From: Marinobacter sp050379415
Lineage (GTDB): Bacteria > Pseudomonadota > Gammaproteobacteria > Pseudomonadales > Oleiphilaceae
Assembly: GCF_050379415.1 (NCBI RefSeq)
Contig: NZ_JBNRLS010000005.1
Location: forward strand, 62,001-126,000
DNA: 64,000 bases
Direction: 5' to 3'
Each line of letters starts with the position of its first letter. The first letter of the stretch is position 1. The notes under the pieces are model-generated. The model was not told where the DNA came from, searched no databases, and saw only the letters and a list, made by a program, of their open reading frames with translations. A program made the translations under genes and the position numbers. Of this stretch, positions 53,187 through 61,874 are shown piece after piece.

Positions 53187-54256
53187 CAGTCTTCACGCAT
53201 CTTATCCAGCTCTTTACGCAGTCGCCGCCTGACCTTTATTTTTCTTAGAAGATTCAGCGGCTTCCGGCGCAGACCGGCCTTTTTACTGACGAGAAAATCA
53301 TCAACAGCATCCAGTACCCTGGCACTCGACTGACCATCGCGGAAACTGTGCAAGTCCTCGCACAGCGAGCGGGTCGCTGCCATCAGGTCTTCCGGATATT
53401 CCATAGCTGTTTCCAGCGCCGGTTCAACCTCTTCGATTTGCTCAACATCTATGAGGTACGGTCCGGGCATCTTTGTCCTGAAGGTCACCACCGGGCGGTC
53501 AAGAAACATGAACTCGAACATGATGGATGAGGTATCGCACAGCATGACGTCTGCCTCGGGAAGGATAGGCAACAGATCTTCATCACTCTCGACAAAGCGA
53601 AGATTCTCGCTGGCAAGTTGCCGGTAACGTTCGACGATATCCGGGTCCATCTTCGGATGCAGTGTCACGATAAACTTCCATTGACCACTTCTGGAGAGCT
53701 CGCCAATCTTCTCAACCAGAGCCGGTGCAGACGTTACGGACCGGCTGAACGTGGAGGCATAAAACACCACCGGAGGCTCTCCCGGCTGCCGCTCTCTCCT
53801 GCCTTTGAGCGGTTGTGACAGGAGCGGATCCAGCTTGGGCCACCCGGTGTGGGAGACCGCAAAATGGCCATGCTTTTCCGCCAGCTCCCCGAACTTGGCT
53901 GTGTCCTTTTCCGCGTGTGTGCAGTAAAGATCAAACCAGCCACGGATGCGGTAATGGTCGCTCTCCTCCTCACTGCTGTGGCCTCGCTTGTTCCGCGCCA
54001 TGCCGTGAAATACTTCGACCTTGATACCCGGGAAAAAGTAAGGCACCCAGTCACCGGGAACGAAGGTAGCGTCAGCTCCGTAATCCATCACTTCCCTGAC
54101 CGTCCTCAGCCGCCGCTCGTCGGCTTTGAGAGGCGCAGTGGAACAGCCGGCGACAAACCATGCAGCCTCGTCACCACGACGCCTGATCTCGTCCTGCAAC
54201 GGACGGAGAATCGAGTAGGAATAGGGCTGGTTTACAAAAAAGAGATACCGGCGCAT
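53186..54256 (-). CDS. CDP-glycerol glycerophosphotransferase family protein
   Basis: The 356-residue protein belongs to the TagB/TagF-like GT-B family (PF04464). Seen features: FHGMARNKRG, where family members have a HGxxxK-like motif; HTGWPKLDPLL; VTLHPKMDPDI; LLCDTSSIMFEF-like (DVMLCDTSSIMFEFMF); and DRPVVTF. These match the known CDP-glycerol-binding C-terminal core. In teichoic acid synthesis such enzymes transfer glycerol phosphate; in this LPS locus the substrate may be glycerol or another polyol phosphate. There are no transmembrane helices. It abuts the GT4 gene upstream with no gap (TGAATG). Confidence 0.75.
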   Translation of the reverse strand: MRRYLFFVNQPYSYSILRPLQDEIRRRGDEAAWFVAGCSTAPLKADERRLRTVREVMDYGADATFVPGDWVPYFFPGIKVEVFHGMARNKRGHSSEEESDHYRIRGWFDLYCTHAEKDTAKFGELAEKHGHFAVSHTGWPKLDPLLSQPLKGRRERQPGEPPVVFYASTFSRSVTSAPALVEKIGELSRSGQWKFIVTLHPKMDPDIVERYRQLASENLRFVESDEDLLPILPEADVMLCDTSSIMFEFMFLDRPVVTFRTKMPGPYLIDVEQIEEVEPALETAMEYPEDLMAATRSLCEDLHSFRDGQSSARVLDAVDDFLVSKKAGLRRKPLNLLRKIKVRRRLRKELDKMRED

Positions 54257-55375
54257 TCAGCTTTTGCCTGTCAGTGATTTGTAGAGCTCTCCGGTCTCAC
54301 GGACGGTCTGTGAGGTGTGAAAGCGCGTCGCAATCCGATCCTGAGCAGCTTTTCCCATGCGTGCAAGCAGCTCACGATCCCGGTAAAGGCGCTCAATGGC
54401 CCCTGACAGGGCTGAGGCATCCTTTTGTGGTACAACGAGGCCGCTGACACCATCTTCAACCAATTCCGGCATCCCGCCTACCCGCGTTACAACAGGAGGC
54501 ACCGAATAAGCCATCGCTTCAATCACCGCCCGCGGCAACCCCTCACGCTCGATGGAGGGCAGGACAAATACATCGCTGGCTGCGGCAATGCCGGGAGCAT
54601 CCGACCGGTAGCCCGTGAAATGGATGCGTTCGGGATGGGAGGTGCCCTCTATCTGGGCTCTTAGCTCCTTATTATTGATCACGTCGCCCACAAGCACGAG
54701 GTGCAACCTGACATCTTCAGGTAATCTGTCGATGGCGTCGACCAGCACATCAAATCCTTTCCGGGGGCGATCACGCCCAGTGCAACAGACCACGAACTCC
54801 CCTTCCGGAACCCCGAATTCCGCCAGATCCGTCGGTTCGTCCTGGTACCAACTCAGGTCATGCCCCTTGTAAATGCGCTGCAGTTTACGCTCGGGAATCT
54901 TCATCCACAGAAAGCGGATCTCCGCGAGGTGCTCCCGGATGGCATCCGCCACGCAGACAATCTTGCTTACCCGGGGATGAAGGAAGGTGATCCAGGATTC
55001 CGGATTCAGGAAACTGATATTTCCAATAACCCCCCGGTAGGCGACAATCCGGATGTCCATTCCCCTTGAAGCTCTCAACCCGCAAGCGAGCGCACGCGGG
55101 TTAAACGCATGAATCACGTCATACCGCTTGCGATGCAACTGCTCACGAATAGCCCCAGTGCCCTCTTTGTCGAACCGGTTTTTCAGGGCAATAGGCTCGG
55201 CAACCATTCCCTCGTCAACCAGCCTCTGATAATTCCGGCCCTTCGGGTTACACATAACGTCCACATCGAACCCGGCATTACGCAAACCGATAAACAGCTC
55301 GGTTTCAGGGCGGTCACAGGCATCCGTCAGACACAGAATGGCTGGCAGAGCTCGCTTTTGTTGCTGATCGCTCAA
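54257..55375 (-). CDS. Glycosyltransferase family 4 protein (LPS core)
   Basis: This is a 372-residue GT-B enzyme. N-terminal LCLTDACDRPETELFIGLRNAGFDV is followed by YDVIHAFNPRAL; the donor domain has CCTGRDRPRKGFDVLVDAI, a SIEREGLPRAVIEAM E-x7-E-type motif and GVSGLVV. It overlaps kdkA by four bases and is the second gene of that operon. It probably adds an inner- or outer-core sugar after the Kdo kinase step; sugar unknown. Confidence 0.9.
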   Translation of the reverse strand: MSDQQQKRALPAILCLTDACDRPETELFIGLRNAGFDVDVMCNPKGRNYQRLVDEGMVAEPIALKNRFDKEGTGAIREQLHRKRYDVIHAFNPRALACGLRASRGMDIRIVAYRGVIGNISFLNPESWITFLHPRVSKIVCVADAIREHLAEIRFLWMKIPERKLQRIYKGHDLSWYQDEPTDLAEFGVPEGEFVVCCTGRDRPRKGFDVLVDAIDRLPEDVRLHLVLVGDVINNKELRAQIEGTSHPERIHFTGYRSDAPGIAAASDVFVLPSIEREGLPRAVIEAMAYSVPPVVTRVGGMPELVEDGVSGLVVPQKDASALSGAIERLYRDRELLARMGKAAQDRIATRFHTSQTVRETGELYKSLTGKS

Positions 55376-56088
55376 GAAGTTTGGCTCCCGTTATATCCGT
55401 TCATAAATGAATCCCACACCCTGTCCAGGGCTGACTTACCCGCTACCTTCCGGATCGAACGGGCAAAACGTTCGAGGTTACTGGCCTTCCACTTTTCTGG
55501 CGCCTGACCCGGCATGATACGCCCCTTGTCAAAATCAATCAGGAAGTAGGTACCGTCTCTCACCAGAACATTGAAACAATTCAGGTCAGCGTGGCGCACG
55601 CCGGCATCATGAAAGCGGCGAACTGTTCCTCCAAGGACTTCCCAGTCAGCGACATCCAGCGTCGGGATCAGGTCAGCCAGGGGAGTTGTATCTGCCAGGC
55701 GCTCAATAATAATTGCGGCCTGGTACAGGAACACCGAGCCCTTCCGGTACCACGCCGCAACCGGCGTCGGAACTGGCAGCCCCATGCCGACCAGGCGATT
55801 AAGCAGGCGAAACTCGGCAAAAGACCGGACATCCTGCTCGCGGGTGAATACATAACTCTGCTCGGAAATCCGTGCTACAAGACCACCCCGGCGGTACTCG
55901 CGCAGTACCACCTGCCCCGTGCCGGTATCGATAAACCACGCTCCGCCACGGCCTCCACTGCTTACCGGCTGCGCCTTTGCCCCCCAGAACCCTGGACGAA
56001 ACCAGTCGACAGTTACCCGCCCCTTATAGTCGGGATGGACCAACAGTACGGAGCCTTCTTCCCGCAAACAGATTTCGGATTCAGCCAT
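55372..56088 (-). CDS. kdkA: Kdo kinase
   Basis: KdkA phosphorylates the Kdo residue of Kdo-lipid IVA. The chosen ATG at 56088 gives 238 residues and matches family length; an open frame extends 37 codons further and reads Arg/Ala-rich, probably noncoding. Kinase-like motifs: catalytic HADLN (Asp168, Asn171) and DFDKGR (Asp185), a GGRGGAWF loop at 45-52 and a YRRGGL segment. WaaP-type heptose kinases share the fold, but GGRGG and DFDKGR favour KdkA. It heads the minus-strand operon with GT4, CDP-glycerol and GT52-like genes, divergent from the heptosyltransferase. Confidence 0.88.
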   Translation of the reverse strand: MAESEICLREEGSVLLVHPDYKGRVTVDWFRPGFWGAKAQPVSSGGRGGAWFIDTGTGQVVLREYRRGGLVARISEQSYVFTREQDVRSFAEFRLLNRLVGMGLPVPTPVAAWYRKGSVFLYQAAIIIERLADTTPLADLIPTLDVADWEVLGGTVRRFHDAGVRHADLNCFNVLVRDGTYFLIDFDKGRIMPGQAPEKWKASNLERFARSIRKVAGKSALDRVWDSFMNGYNGSQTS

Positions 56089-56244
56089 GGTCACCGGGAC
56101 ACCAGAACAGACACGACAACACTCGGCCCGGGCGCCCTTCGGGACCTTCGCCGGCGAGTACGATAGAATGGCCGCCAGTTTATCAATGATTACCGGCAAA
56201 GCTCCACAAACCCGCTGCCCGAACGCTTAACGGATTGTTACCTG

Positions 56245-57312
56245 ATGAAGTCTATCTGCATTCTCCGCCTGTCTGCTATTGGCGATGTCACCCATGTAAT
56301 TCCGGTGGTACTAAGCCTCCAGGAACAAGTACCGGGCGTAAAAATCACCTGGGTGATCGGAAAGATCGAAGCCAAACTGATCGGCGACCTGCCAGGAGTC
56401 GAGTTCATCATCTTTGACAAGAAAGCGGGGCGGGCAGGCTACGCGGATCTGCGCAGACAAATGAAGGGGCGCAGGTTTGATGCCTTGCTGCACATGCAGG
56501 TGGCATTCCGCGCCAACCTCGCATCCGCCTGTATCCCTGCGAAAATCCGGGTCGGTTACGACAAGGCCCGGAGCAAGGATCTTCATAGTCTTTTCGTCAA
56601 CCGTCGGATTGCACCGGCGGCACAACAGCATGTCAGGGACTGCCTTGCCAGCTTCCTCGAGCCCTTGGGACTCGAAGCAGCACCGCCCCGCTGGACTATT
56701 CCCCTGAGCAGTTCGGACCATGATTTTGCCAAAGAGCACCTGGCCAACGATCGGAGGAACCTGGTCATCAGTCCTTGTGCCAGCCATACATTGCGCAACT
56801 GGCCGGCAGAGCGTTACGCACAACTTGCCGATTATGCAATTCGACAGCACGGGTTGAATGTCATCCTGGTGGGAAGTCCGGCTCCTTTCGAGCTTGAGTA
56901 CTGCGCCGCCATAGAGTCAGCAATGGAAGAAAATCCCCACAATATCTGCGGCAAGGATACCCTCAAACAACTGACGGCGCTGATGACCCATGCCGACCTG
57001 GTCATCGCGCCGGACACTGGCCCGGCGCACATCGCGAGCGCCGTCGGCACTGATGTAATCGGGCTGTTCGCGGCGAGCAACCCCAACCGCTCAGGGCCTT
57101 ATAACTCTATCCGGTGGTGTGTAAACCGTTATCCCGAGGCACTCCAGAAGTTCACGGGCAAAACCGTTGACGAGGCGCGCTGGGGGGCCAAGGCTGAATT
57201 CGAGGGGGCGATGGAGCTGGTGACAGTGCAGGATGTTACCGAGATGCTGGATCGTTGGGTCAGTGTGAACATGGAGTCAGATGAAAGCGTTCATCTGACC
57301 CCGTCTTCCTGA
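56245..57312 (+). CDS. Glycosyltransferase family 9 heptosyltransferase (WaaC-like)
   Basis: The enzyme is predicted to transfer L,D-heptose from ADP-heptose to Kdo. It has 355 residues. N-terminal ICILRLSAIGDVTHVIPV carries the conserved aspartate of heptosyltransferase I; the donor domain has SPCASHTLRNWPAERYAQL and PDTGPAHIASAVGTDVIGLF. WaaC and WaaF are close, so no symbol is given. The last ten or so codons (SDESVHLTPSS) lie inside or after a GGGGTCAG palindrome, which also places the stop codon, so the natural C-terminus may once have been different. Confidence 0.88.
   Translation: MKSICILRLSAIGDVTHVIPVVLSLQEQVPGVKITWVIGKIEAKLIGDLPGVEFIIFDKKAGRAGYADLRRQMKGRRFDALLHMQVAFRANLASACIPAKIRVGYDKARSKDLHSLFVNRRIAPAAQQHVRDCLASFLEPLGLEAAPPRWTIPLSSSDHDFAKEHLANDRRNLVISPCASHTLRNWPAERYAQLADYAIRQHGLNVILVGSPAPFELEYCAAIESAMEENPHNICGKDTLKQLTALMTHADLVIAPDTGPAHIASAVGTDVIGLFAASNPNRSGPYNSIRWCVNRYPEALQKFTGKTVDEARWGAKAEFEGAMELVTVQDVTEMLDRWVSVNMESDESVHLTPSS
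57273..57302. repeat. GGGGTCAG palindrome copy C1, inside the 3' end of the GT9 gene
   Basis: GGAGTCAGATGAAAG / CGTTCATCTGACCCC, GATG type, with the third G changed to A and one mismatch near the centre. It is read in frame by the heptosyltransferase gene. Confidence 0.9.
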
Positions 57313-57328
57313 CCCTGGCTTTGAACAA

Positions 57329-57358
57329 GGGGTCAGAAGAAAGCTTTCTTCTGACCCC
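57329..57358. repeat. GGGGTCAG palindrome copy C2
   Basis: This is a perfect 30-base palindrome, halves GGGGTCAGAAGAAAG and CTTTCTTCTGACCCC (GAAG type), 26 bases after C1 and 32 bases from the stop of the convergent DUF6165 gene. It may serve as a terminator for that gene, though without a T-run. Confidence 0.9.
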
Positions 57359-57390
57359 GGCGTCTCCGCCGCCAACTTTCCGGGTTACCG

Positions 57391-57795
57391 TTATTTCCGA
57401 GCGGTGTAGTCCTGGTAGGACTTCTCTTCCACGAAACGGGAGCCCAATGCCAGGTTGACTTCTTTCTTGATGGCCGCGCGCTTGTCGTTGGTTACGTAGA
57501 CGGCGCGGGCCAGCTCGATAAAGCGGGGGCCGAAGTCCTGCGCGGCTTCCTGATCCCGGATGTCATCCTCAATCACCCAGAGCTCTTCGTTCACAGCTTT
57601 GAGCTGCTTGCGAAGATCTTCGATAGCACTTTGATCCTTGACTGCCTCGTTCCAGGTTTCGGTCAGCTCGTCGAGCTCGAGGCGCACATTTTTCAGCTTC
57701 GCCTCATCCTTGATTCGCTCGGACTTGATTTCGAGGATGGTGATTTTGTCGAGTACCTCACCAAAGGATACCGGTACCTTGATTACATCTGCCAT
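57391..57795 (-). CDS. DUF6165 family protein
   Basis: This is a 134-residue cytoplasmic protein of unknown function. It is rich in Lys, Glu and Asp and largely helical; FGEVLDKITILEIKSERI near the start and a later FIELARAVYVTNDKRAAIKKEVNL are the family blocks. There are no cysteines, signal peptide or membrane segment. Genes of this family often sit beside LPS or capsule genes and may be linked to them; a role has not been shown. It is preceded by the ilvE terminator, so it has its own promoter. Confidence 0.8.
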   Translation of the reverse strand: MADVIKVPVSFGEVLDKITILEIKSERIKDEAKLKNVRLELDELTETWNEAVKDQSAIEDLRKQLKAVNEELWVIEDDIRDQEAAQDFGPRFIELARAVYVTNDKRAAIKKEVNLALGSRFVEEKSYQDYTARK

Positions 57796-57830
57796 TTGCT
57801 CGTCCTGAAAGAAAGTGTTTCTGAATATAC

Positions 57831-57866
57831 AAGAAAGCCGCCGGCTGATTCACAGATCCGGCGGCT
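57831..57866 (-). terminator. Intrinsic terminator after ilvE
   Basis: AGCCGCCGG (57836-57844) and CCGGCGGCT (57858-57866) form a 9-bp stem; on the minus strand TTTCTT follows. It is 18 bases after the ilvE stop. Confidence 0.75.
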
Positions 57867-57884
57867 ATCGATTTTTCTGATAAA

Positions 57885-58811
57885 TCAGCCTTTGACCAGC
57901 GTCAGCCAGTCACCGTGCTCGGGCAGCTTGCCCTTCACGGCATCAAAGTAACGTGACTGCAGTTGCTCGGTCACCGGACCGCGCTTGCCTTCACCAATGA
58001 TACGACCATCCAGTTCCCGGATGGGCAGCACCTCTGCTGCGGTGCCTGTGAAGAATGCTTCCTCTGCCACATACACCTCGTCCCGGGTGATGCGGCGTTC
58101 TTTCACCTGCAACCCCATGTCCCTGGCGAAGTCGATGATCGTGGCACGGGTGATGCCCTCGAGGCAGGAGGTCAGCTCAGGGGTGTGCAGCACGCCATCA
58201 CGGACGATGAAGATGTTCTCCCCGGAGCCTTCCGCAACATACCCCTCGTTATCCAGCAACAGGGCTTCCTCGGCACCGCCGGAGATGGCCTCATTCAACG
58301 CCAGCATGGAGTTGATGTAGTTGCCGTTCGCCTTGGCCTTGCACATGGTGATGTTGACGTGGTGACGGGTATAGGAGGAGGTACGCACCTTGATGCCGAT
58401 CTCCTTCGCCTCCGGAGACATGTAGGACGGCCAGCTCCAGGCGGCAACCATGATATGAACTTTCAGGTTGTCGGCGCGCAGCCCCATACCTTCGGAGCCC
58501 AGGAACACCATCGGGCGGATGTAAGCTTCGTCGAGGTTGTTTTCACGTACCGCCGCGCGCTGGGCCTCGTTAACCTCATCCTTGGTGAACGGCATTTTCA
58601 TGTTCAGGATGTGGGCCGAGCGGAACAGGCGGTCGGTATGCTCTTTCAGGCGGAAAATCGCCGGGCCGTTCGCGGTGTTGTAGGCTCGCACGCCTTCAAA
58701 ACAGCCAAGGCCATAATGCAGGGTGTGAGTCAGGACGTGGGTTTTGGCTTCCCGCCAGGGAACCATTTCACCGTCGAGCCAGATAAGGCCATCGCGATCA
58801 GCCATCGACAT
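57885..58811 (-). CDS. ilvE: Branched-chain amino acid aminotransferase
   Basis: This PLP enzyme makes leucine, isoleucine and valine from their keto acids with glutamate as donor. It has 308 residues. N-terminal IWLDGEMVPWREAKTHVLTH is diagnostic. The expected PLP lysine is Lys160 in KANGNYINS, and YVAEGSGENIF is the conserved substrate-site block. AGGAG lies nine bases before ATG 58811; ATG at the third codon is an alternative. It lies downstream of glnE on the same strand, the conserved Pseudomonas order. Confidence 0.96.
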   Translation of the reverse strand: MSMADRDGLIWLDGEMVPWREAKTHVLTHTLHYGLGCFEGVRAYNTANGPAIFRLKEHTDRLFRSAHILNMKMPFTKDEVNEAQRAAVRENNLDEAYIRPMVFLGSEGMGLRADNLKVHIMVAAWSWPSYMSPEAKEIGIKVRTSSYTRHHVNITMCKAKANGNYINSMLALNEAISGGAEEALLLDNEGYVAEGSGENIFIVRDGVLHTPELTSCLEGITRATIIDFARDMGLQVKERRITRDEVYVAEEAFFTGTAAEVLPIRELDGRIIGEGKRGPVTEQLQSRYFDAVKGKLPEHGDWLTLVKG

Positions 58812-58890
58812 TGTTTTCTGCTCCTAAAAAAGCGGTTTTCGGGGAGTCGGCATTCTAGCAGGAAAACTCAGGGAAAATAAATTTAGCTTA

Positions 58891-61794
58891 CTAATTAAGC
58901 ATCACTTTTTTCCACATACTTTGGATGTAGTCACGCTCTTCCGGGAACGCACTCCCCTCCACCTGGCTATTCAGGTTCTGCAGGGCGCGGCGATGGATGG
59001 TCGAACGCAGGGTTATGAAGGTCTCCCTCAGCTTTTCCGTGTCCTCTACCGGCAACACACCGGCCCGCCCCAGCTCTTCCATCTGGCGGATATTGTCAGA
59101 CCACTGGGTCAGTTCGGGGTGGTCGGAACACCACGCCAACATCAGGTACTGCACCATGAATTCGATGTCGACAATGCCGCCGGAGTCGTGCTTGATATGA
59201 AACACCTCGGAGCGCCTGCTCTCCGGTGTACCCAGGCTTGCCCGCATTTTCTCCCGCATCTCCACCACTTCTTCCCGGAGTTTCGACCGGTCGCGCTGCT
59301 GGCAGAGAATGTCATGGCGGATGGCCTCGAAAGCCTCCAGAGTCTCCGTGCAGCCGGCCACGCCACGGGCCCGGGCGAGGGCCTGGTGCTCCCAGGTCCA
59401 GGCATCGTTGCGCTGGTACTTCTCGAAGGCGCTCAAGGTCGTCACCAGGAGCCCGGAATTGCCAGAGGGCCGCAGCCTCATATCCACCTCGTACAGCTGC
59501 CCCGAGGGGGTCTGGGTGCTGAGGATATGCACGATTCTCTGGCCAAGGCGGGTGAAGAACACCGCGTTATCAATGGGCTTTTCACCATCGGTGGACTGTT
59601 CCGGATCGGCTTTGTGTACGAATACCAGATCCAGGTCCGATGTATACCCCAGCTCGATTCCACCCAGCTTGCCGTAGCCGATGATGGCGAAATCGGTCTC
59701 ACAGGCGGAGCCGTCTGCCCGCCGCGGATACCCATGGCGGCTGACCAGGTTGGCGAAGGCCACATCCACCACATGATCCAGCACCACCTCGGCGATCCAG
59801 GTCAGGTAATCGCTCACCTTCATCAATGGCAGGGTACCTTTGAGCTCCGAAGCAGCCACCCGGAGGATATGCGCCTTCTTGAAATGGCGCAGGGACTCCA
59901 TCTGCTCTTCGAGATCCTCATACGGAATCCGCAGCATCTGCTGGCGCAGATCATCCTGGAGCTCTTCCTTGGCTGGAGGCGTGTACAGGCTCTCTGCATT
60001 GAGCAGTTCATCCAGCAGTAACGGCGTCTCCGCCAGCTGTTGCGCCACCCAGGGGCTTTCGCTGCACAGGCGGACCAGCTGGGTGCGGGCGCCGGGATTT
60101 TCCAGCAGCAGAACCATGTAGGCGGTACGTCGCAGGATTGCGCTGACCAGCTGCAACACCCGGGACAATGTCTGCGAAGGATTCTCCACTTCGGTCAGGG
60201 CATCCAGTAGCACGGGCATGAACTGGTTGAGGCGTTTCCGGCCCTGAGTCTGGAGGGTCTCGACGGTTCGGCTATCCCGAAGCTCTGTCAGCTCACGACA
60301 ACTCCCCTCGGGGTTTTCATAACCCTGCTCTTCGAGCCAGTCCCGGGCGCTCTCATCGTCCATCTCCGCCAGCCAGATTTCCTGCCATTCCTCGGCGAGC
60401 TCCGACTCTCCGGCCTCTTCTTCCTCTTCGGTGGCAATGATGTTGGCAAAATGGGTAGCAACCCGCTCACGGTGCTCGTCCAGAACCGTCTGGCACTCGC
60501 CCCAGGAATCAAAGCCCATGATCAGGGCAACACGTGCACGATTCAGATCATCCTCCGGCAGGGTTTGAGTCTGCTTGTCCTCGATACCCTGTAAGGCGTG
60601 CTCGAGATTCCTCAGGAATATGTAGGCCTCCCGTAATTCACTGACGACCCCGGAAGGCAGAAGCTCGAGGGCTTCCAGCTCTTTCAGAATCGTCAGCAGC
60701 TCCCGCTGCTGCAGTTCCCGATCCCTGCCACCCCGGATCAGCTGGAAGGCCTGGACCACGAACTCGATTTCCCGGATGCCACCGCTGCCCAGCTTGATGT
60801 TGTTTTCCAGGCCCTTGCGACGCACCTCCCGGCTGATCATGGCCTTCATGCTGCGCAGGGATTCGAAGGCGCTGAAGTCGATGTACTTGCGATAGACGAA
60901 CGGGCGCAAGCTGTCCATCAACACCTGCCCCGCCTCCTGGTCGCCGGCAACCACCCGGGACTTCACCATGGCGTAGCGTTCCCAGTCCCGACCCTGGTCC
61001 TGGTAGTAGGTTTCCAGTGCCGCAAAGCTCAGCGCCAGGGCTCCGCTCTGTCCGTAGGGACGCAACCGCATGTCCACCCGGAAGACAAAGCCGTCCGCCG
61101 TTATCTGGTCCAGGGCCTGGATCAGGCGCTGACCCAGGCGAATGAAGAATTGCTGATTATCCAGCGAACGCCGGCCACCGCGGGTTTCGCCTTTGCCGGG
61201 AAACGCGAAGATCAGGTCGATGTCCGAAGATACATTGAGTTCGCGACCGCCGAGCTTGCCCATGCCGATCACAACCAGGGGCTGGGGAGCCTCCTCGCCG
61301 GTGACGGGGTCCTCGCCATAAGGGGTGCCAAACTGCTCGCAGGAGTCTTGATAAAGCCAGCCCAGGGCGCCGTCGATACAGGTGTCCGCAAACGCGCTGG
61401 CCGCTGCCATGGTTTCGGCCAGATCTGCCCACCGAAGCAGGTCACGCCAGATGATGCGGAACTGGATTTCCCGCCGGAACCGCCGCAGGGCCGCATGGAG
61501 CGCCGGCTCTCCATCGACTCGCTCAAGGTATTCCTGCCAGCGTTTTGCCAGGTATTCCGGTGTTGTTGGTTCGGAGAGATGGCGGGATGTCACCGCTTGC
61601 CTGACCTGATCCGCATGCCGCTCGAGGGTCTGACGCAGGAAAAGACTGCGACCAACCGCATCGGCAACCACGGAATCCGGGACCGCCTCATCCTCAACCA
61701 GCCAGCCCGGCACTCCCTCCGGGAAAACCGATTCCCAGCATTCGGCGACCTCTTCGGCGATTGGTGACGGCAAGGCACTCCATGGCGCGGACAT
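58891..61794 (-). CDS. glnE: Glutamine synthetase adenylyltransferase / adenylyl-removing enzyme
   Basis: GlnE adenylylates and deadenylylates glutamine synthetase in response to PII and glutamine. ATG 61794 (MSAPWSALPSP) was chosen over an upstream open frame because similarity begins there; 967 residues, the usual length. Two nucleotidyltransferase domains each have the G-K-L-G-G...S-D-(I/L)-D motif: GGRELNVSSDIDL near 180-195 (removing half) and GGIELGYTSDLDL near 705-717 (adenylylating half). A long charged linker lies between. With gltBD it forms part of the nitrogen-assimilation set in this window. Confidence 0.96.
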   Translation of the reverse strand: MSAPWSALPSPIAEEVAECWESVFPEGVPGWLVEDEAVPDSVVADAVGRSLFLRQTLERHADQVRQAVTSRHLSEPTTPEYLAKRWQEYLERVDGEPALHAALRRFRREIQFRIIWRDLLRWADLAETMAAASAFADTCIDGALGWLYQDSCEQFGTPYGEDPVTGEEAPQPLVVIGMGKLGGRELNVSSDIDLIFAFPGKGETRGGRRSLDNQQFFIRLGQRLIQALDQITADGFVFRVDMRLRPYGQSGALALSFAALETYYQDQGRDWERYAMVKSRVVAGDQEAGQVLMDSLRPFVYRKYIDFSAFESLRSMKAMISREVRRKGLENNIKLGSGGIREIEFVVQAFQLIRGGRDRELQQRELLTILKELEALELLPSGVVSELREAYIFLRNLEHALQGIEDKQTQTLPEDDLNRARVALIMGFDSWGECQTVLDEHRERVATHFANIIATEEEEEAGESELAEEWQEIWLAEMDDESARDWLEEQGYENPEGSCRELTELRDSRTVETLQTQGRKRLNQFMPVLLDALTEVENPSQTLSRVLQLVSAILRRTAYMVLLLENPGARTQLVRLCSESPWVAQQLAETPLLLDELLNAESLYTPPAKEELQDDLRQQMLRIPYEDLEEQMESLRHFKKAHILRVAASELKGTLPLMKVSDYLTWIAEVVLDHVVDVAFANLVSRHGYPRRADGSACETDFAIIGYGKLGGIELGYTSDLDLVFVHKADPEQSTDGEKPIDNAVFFTRLGQRIVHILSTQTPSGQLYEVDMRLRPSGNSGLLVTTLSAFEKYQRNDAWTWEHQALARARGVAGCTETLEAFEAIRHDILCQQRDRSKLREEVVEMREKMRASLGTPESRRSEVFHIKHDSGGIVDIEFMVQYLMLAWCSDHPELTQWSDNIRQMEELGRAGVLPVEDTEKLRETFITLRSTIHRRALQNLNSQVEGSAFPEERDYIQSMWKKVMLN

Positions 61795-61874
61795 AATGCA
61801 AACCCCTGTCTCTCTGTTATATTTTCGGTACTGTATACCGTACTCACCCACGACTGAACAGGCCCGTCCACCGA

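Noticed and set aside
55372..56199. Longer KdkA beginning at 56199
   Set aside because: The added 37 residues are not family-like and would extend towards the divergent heptosyltransferase promoter region.
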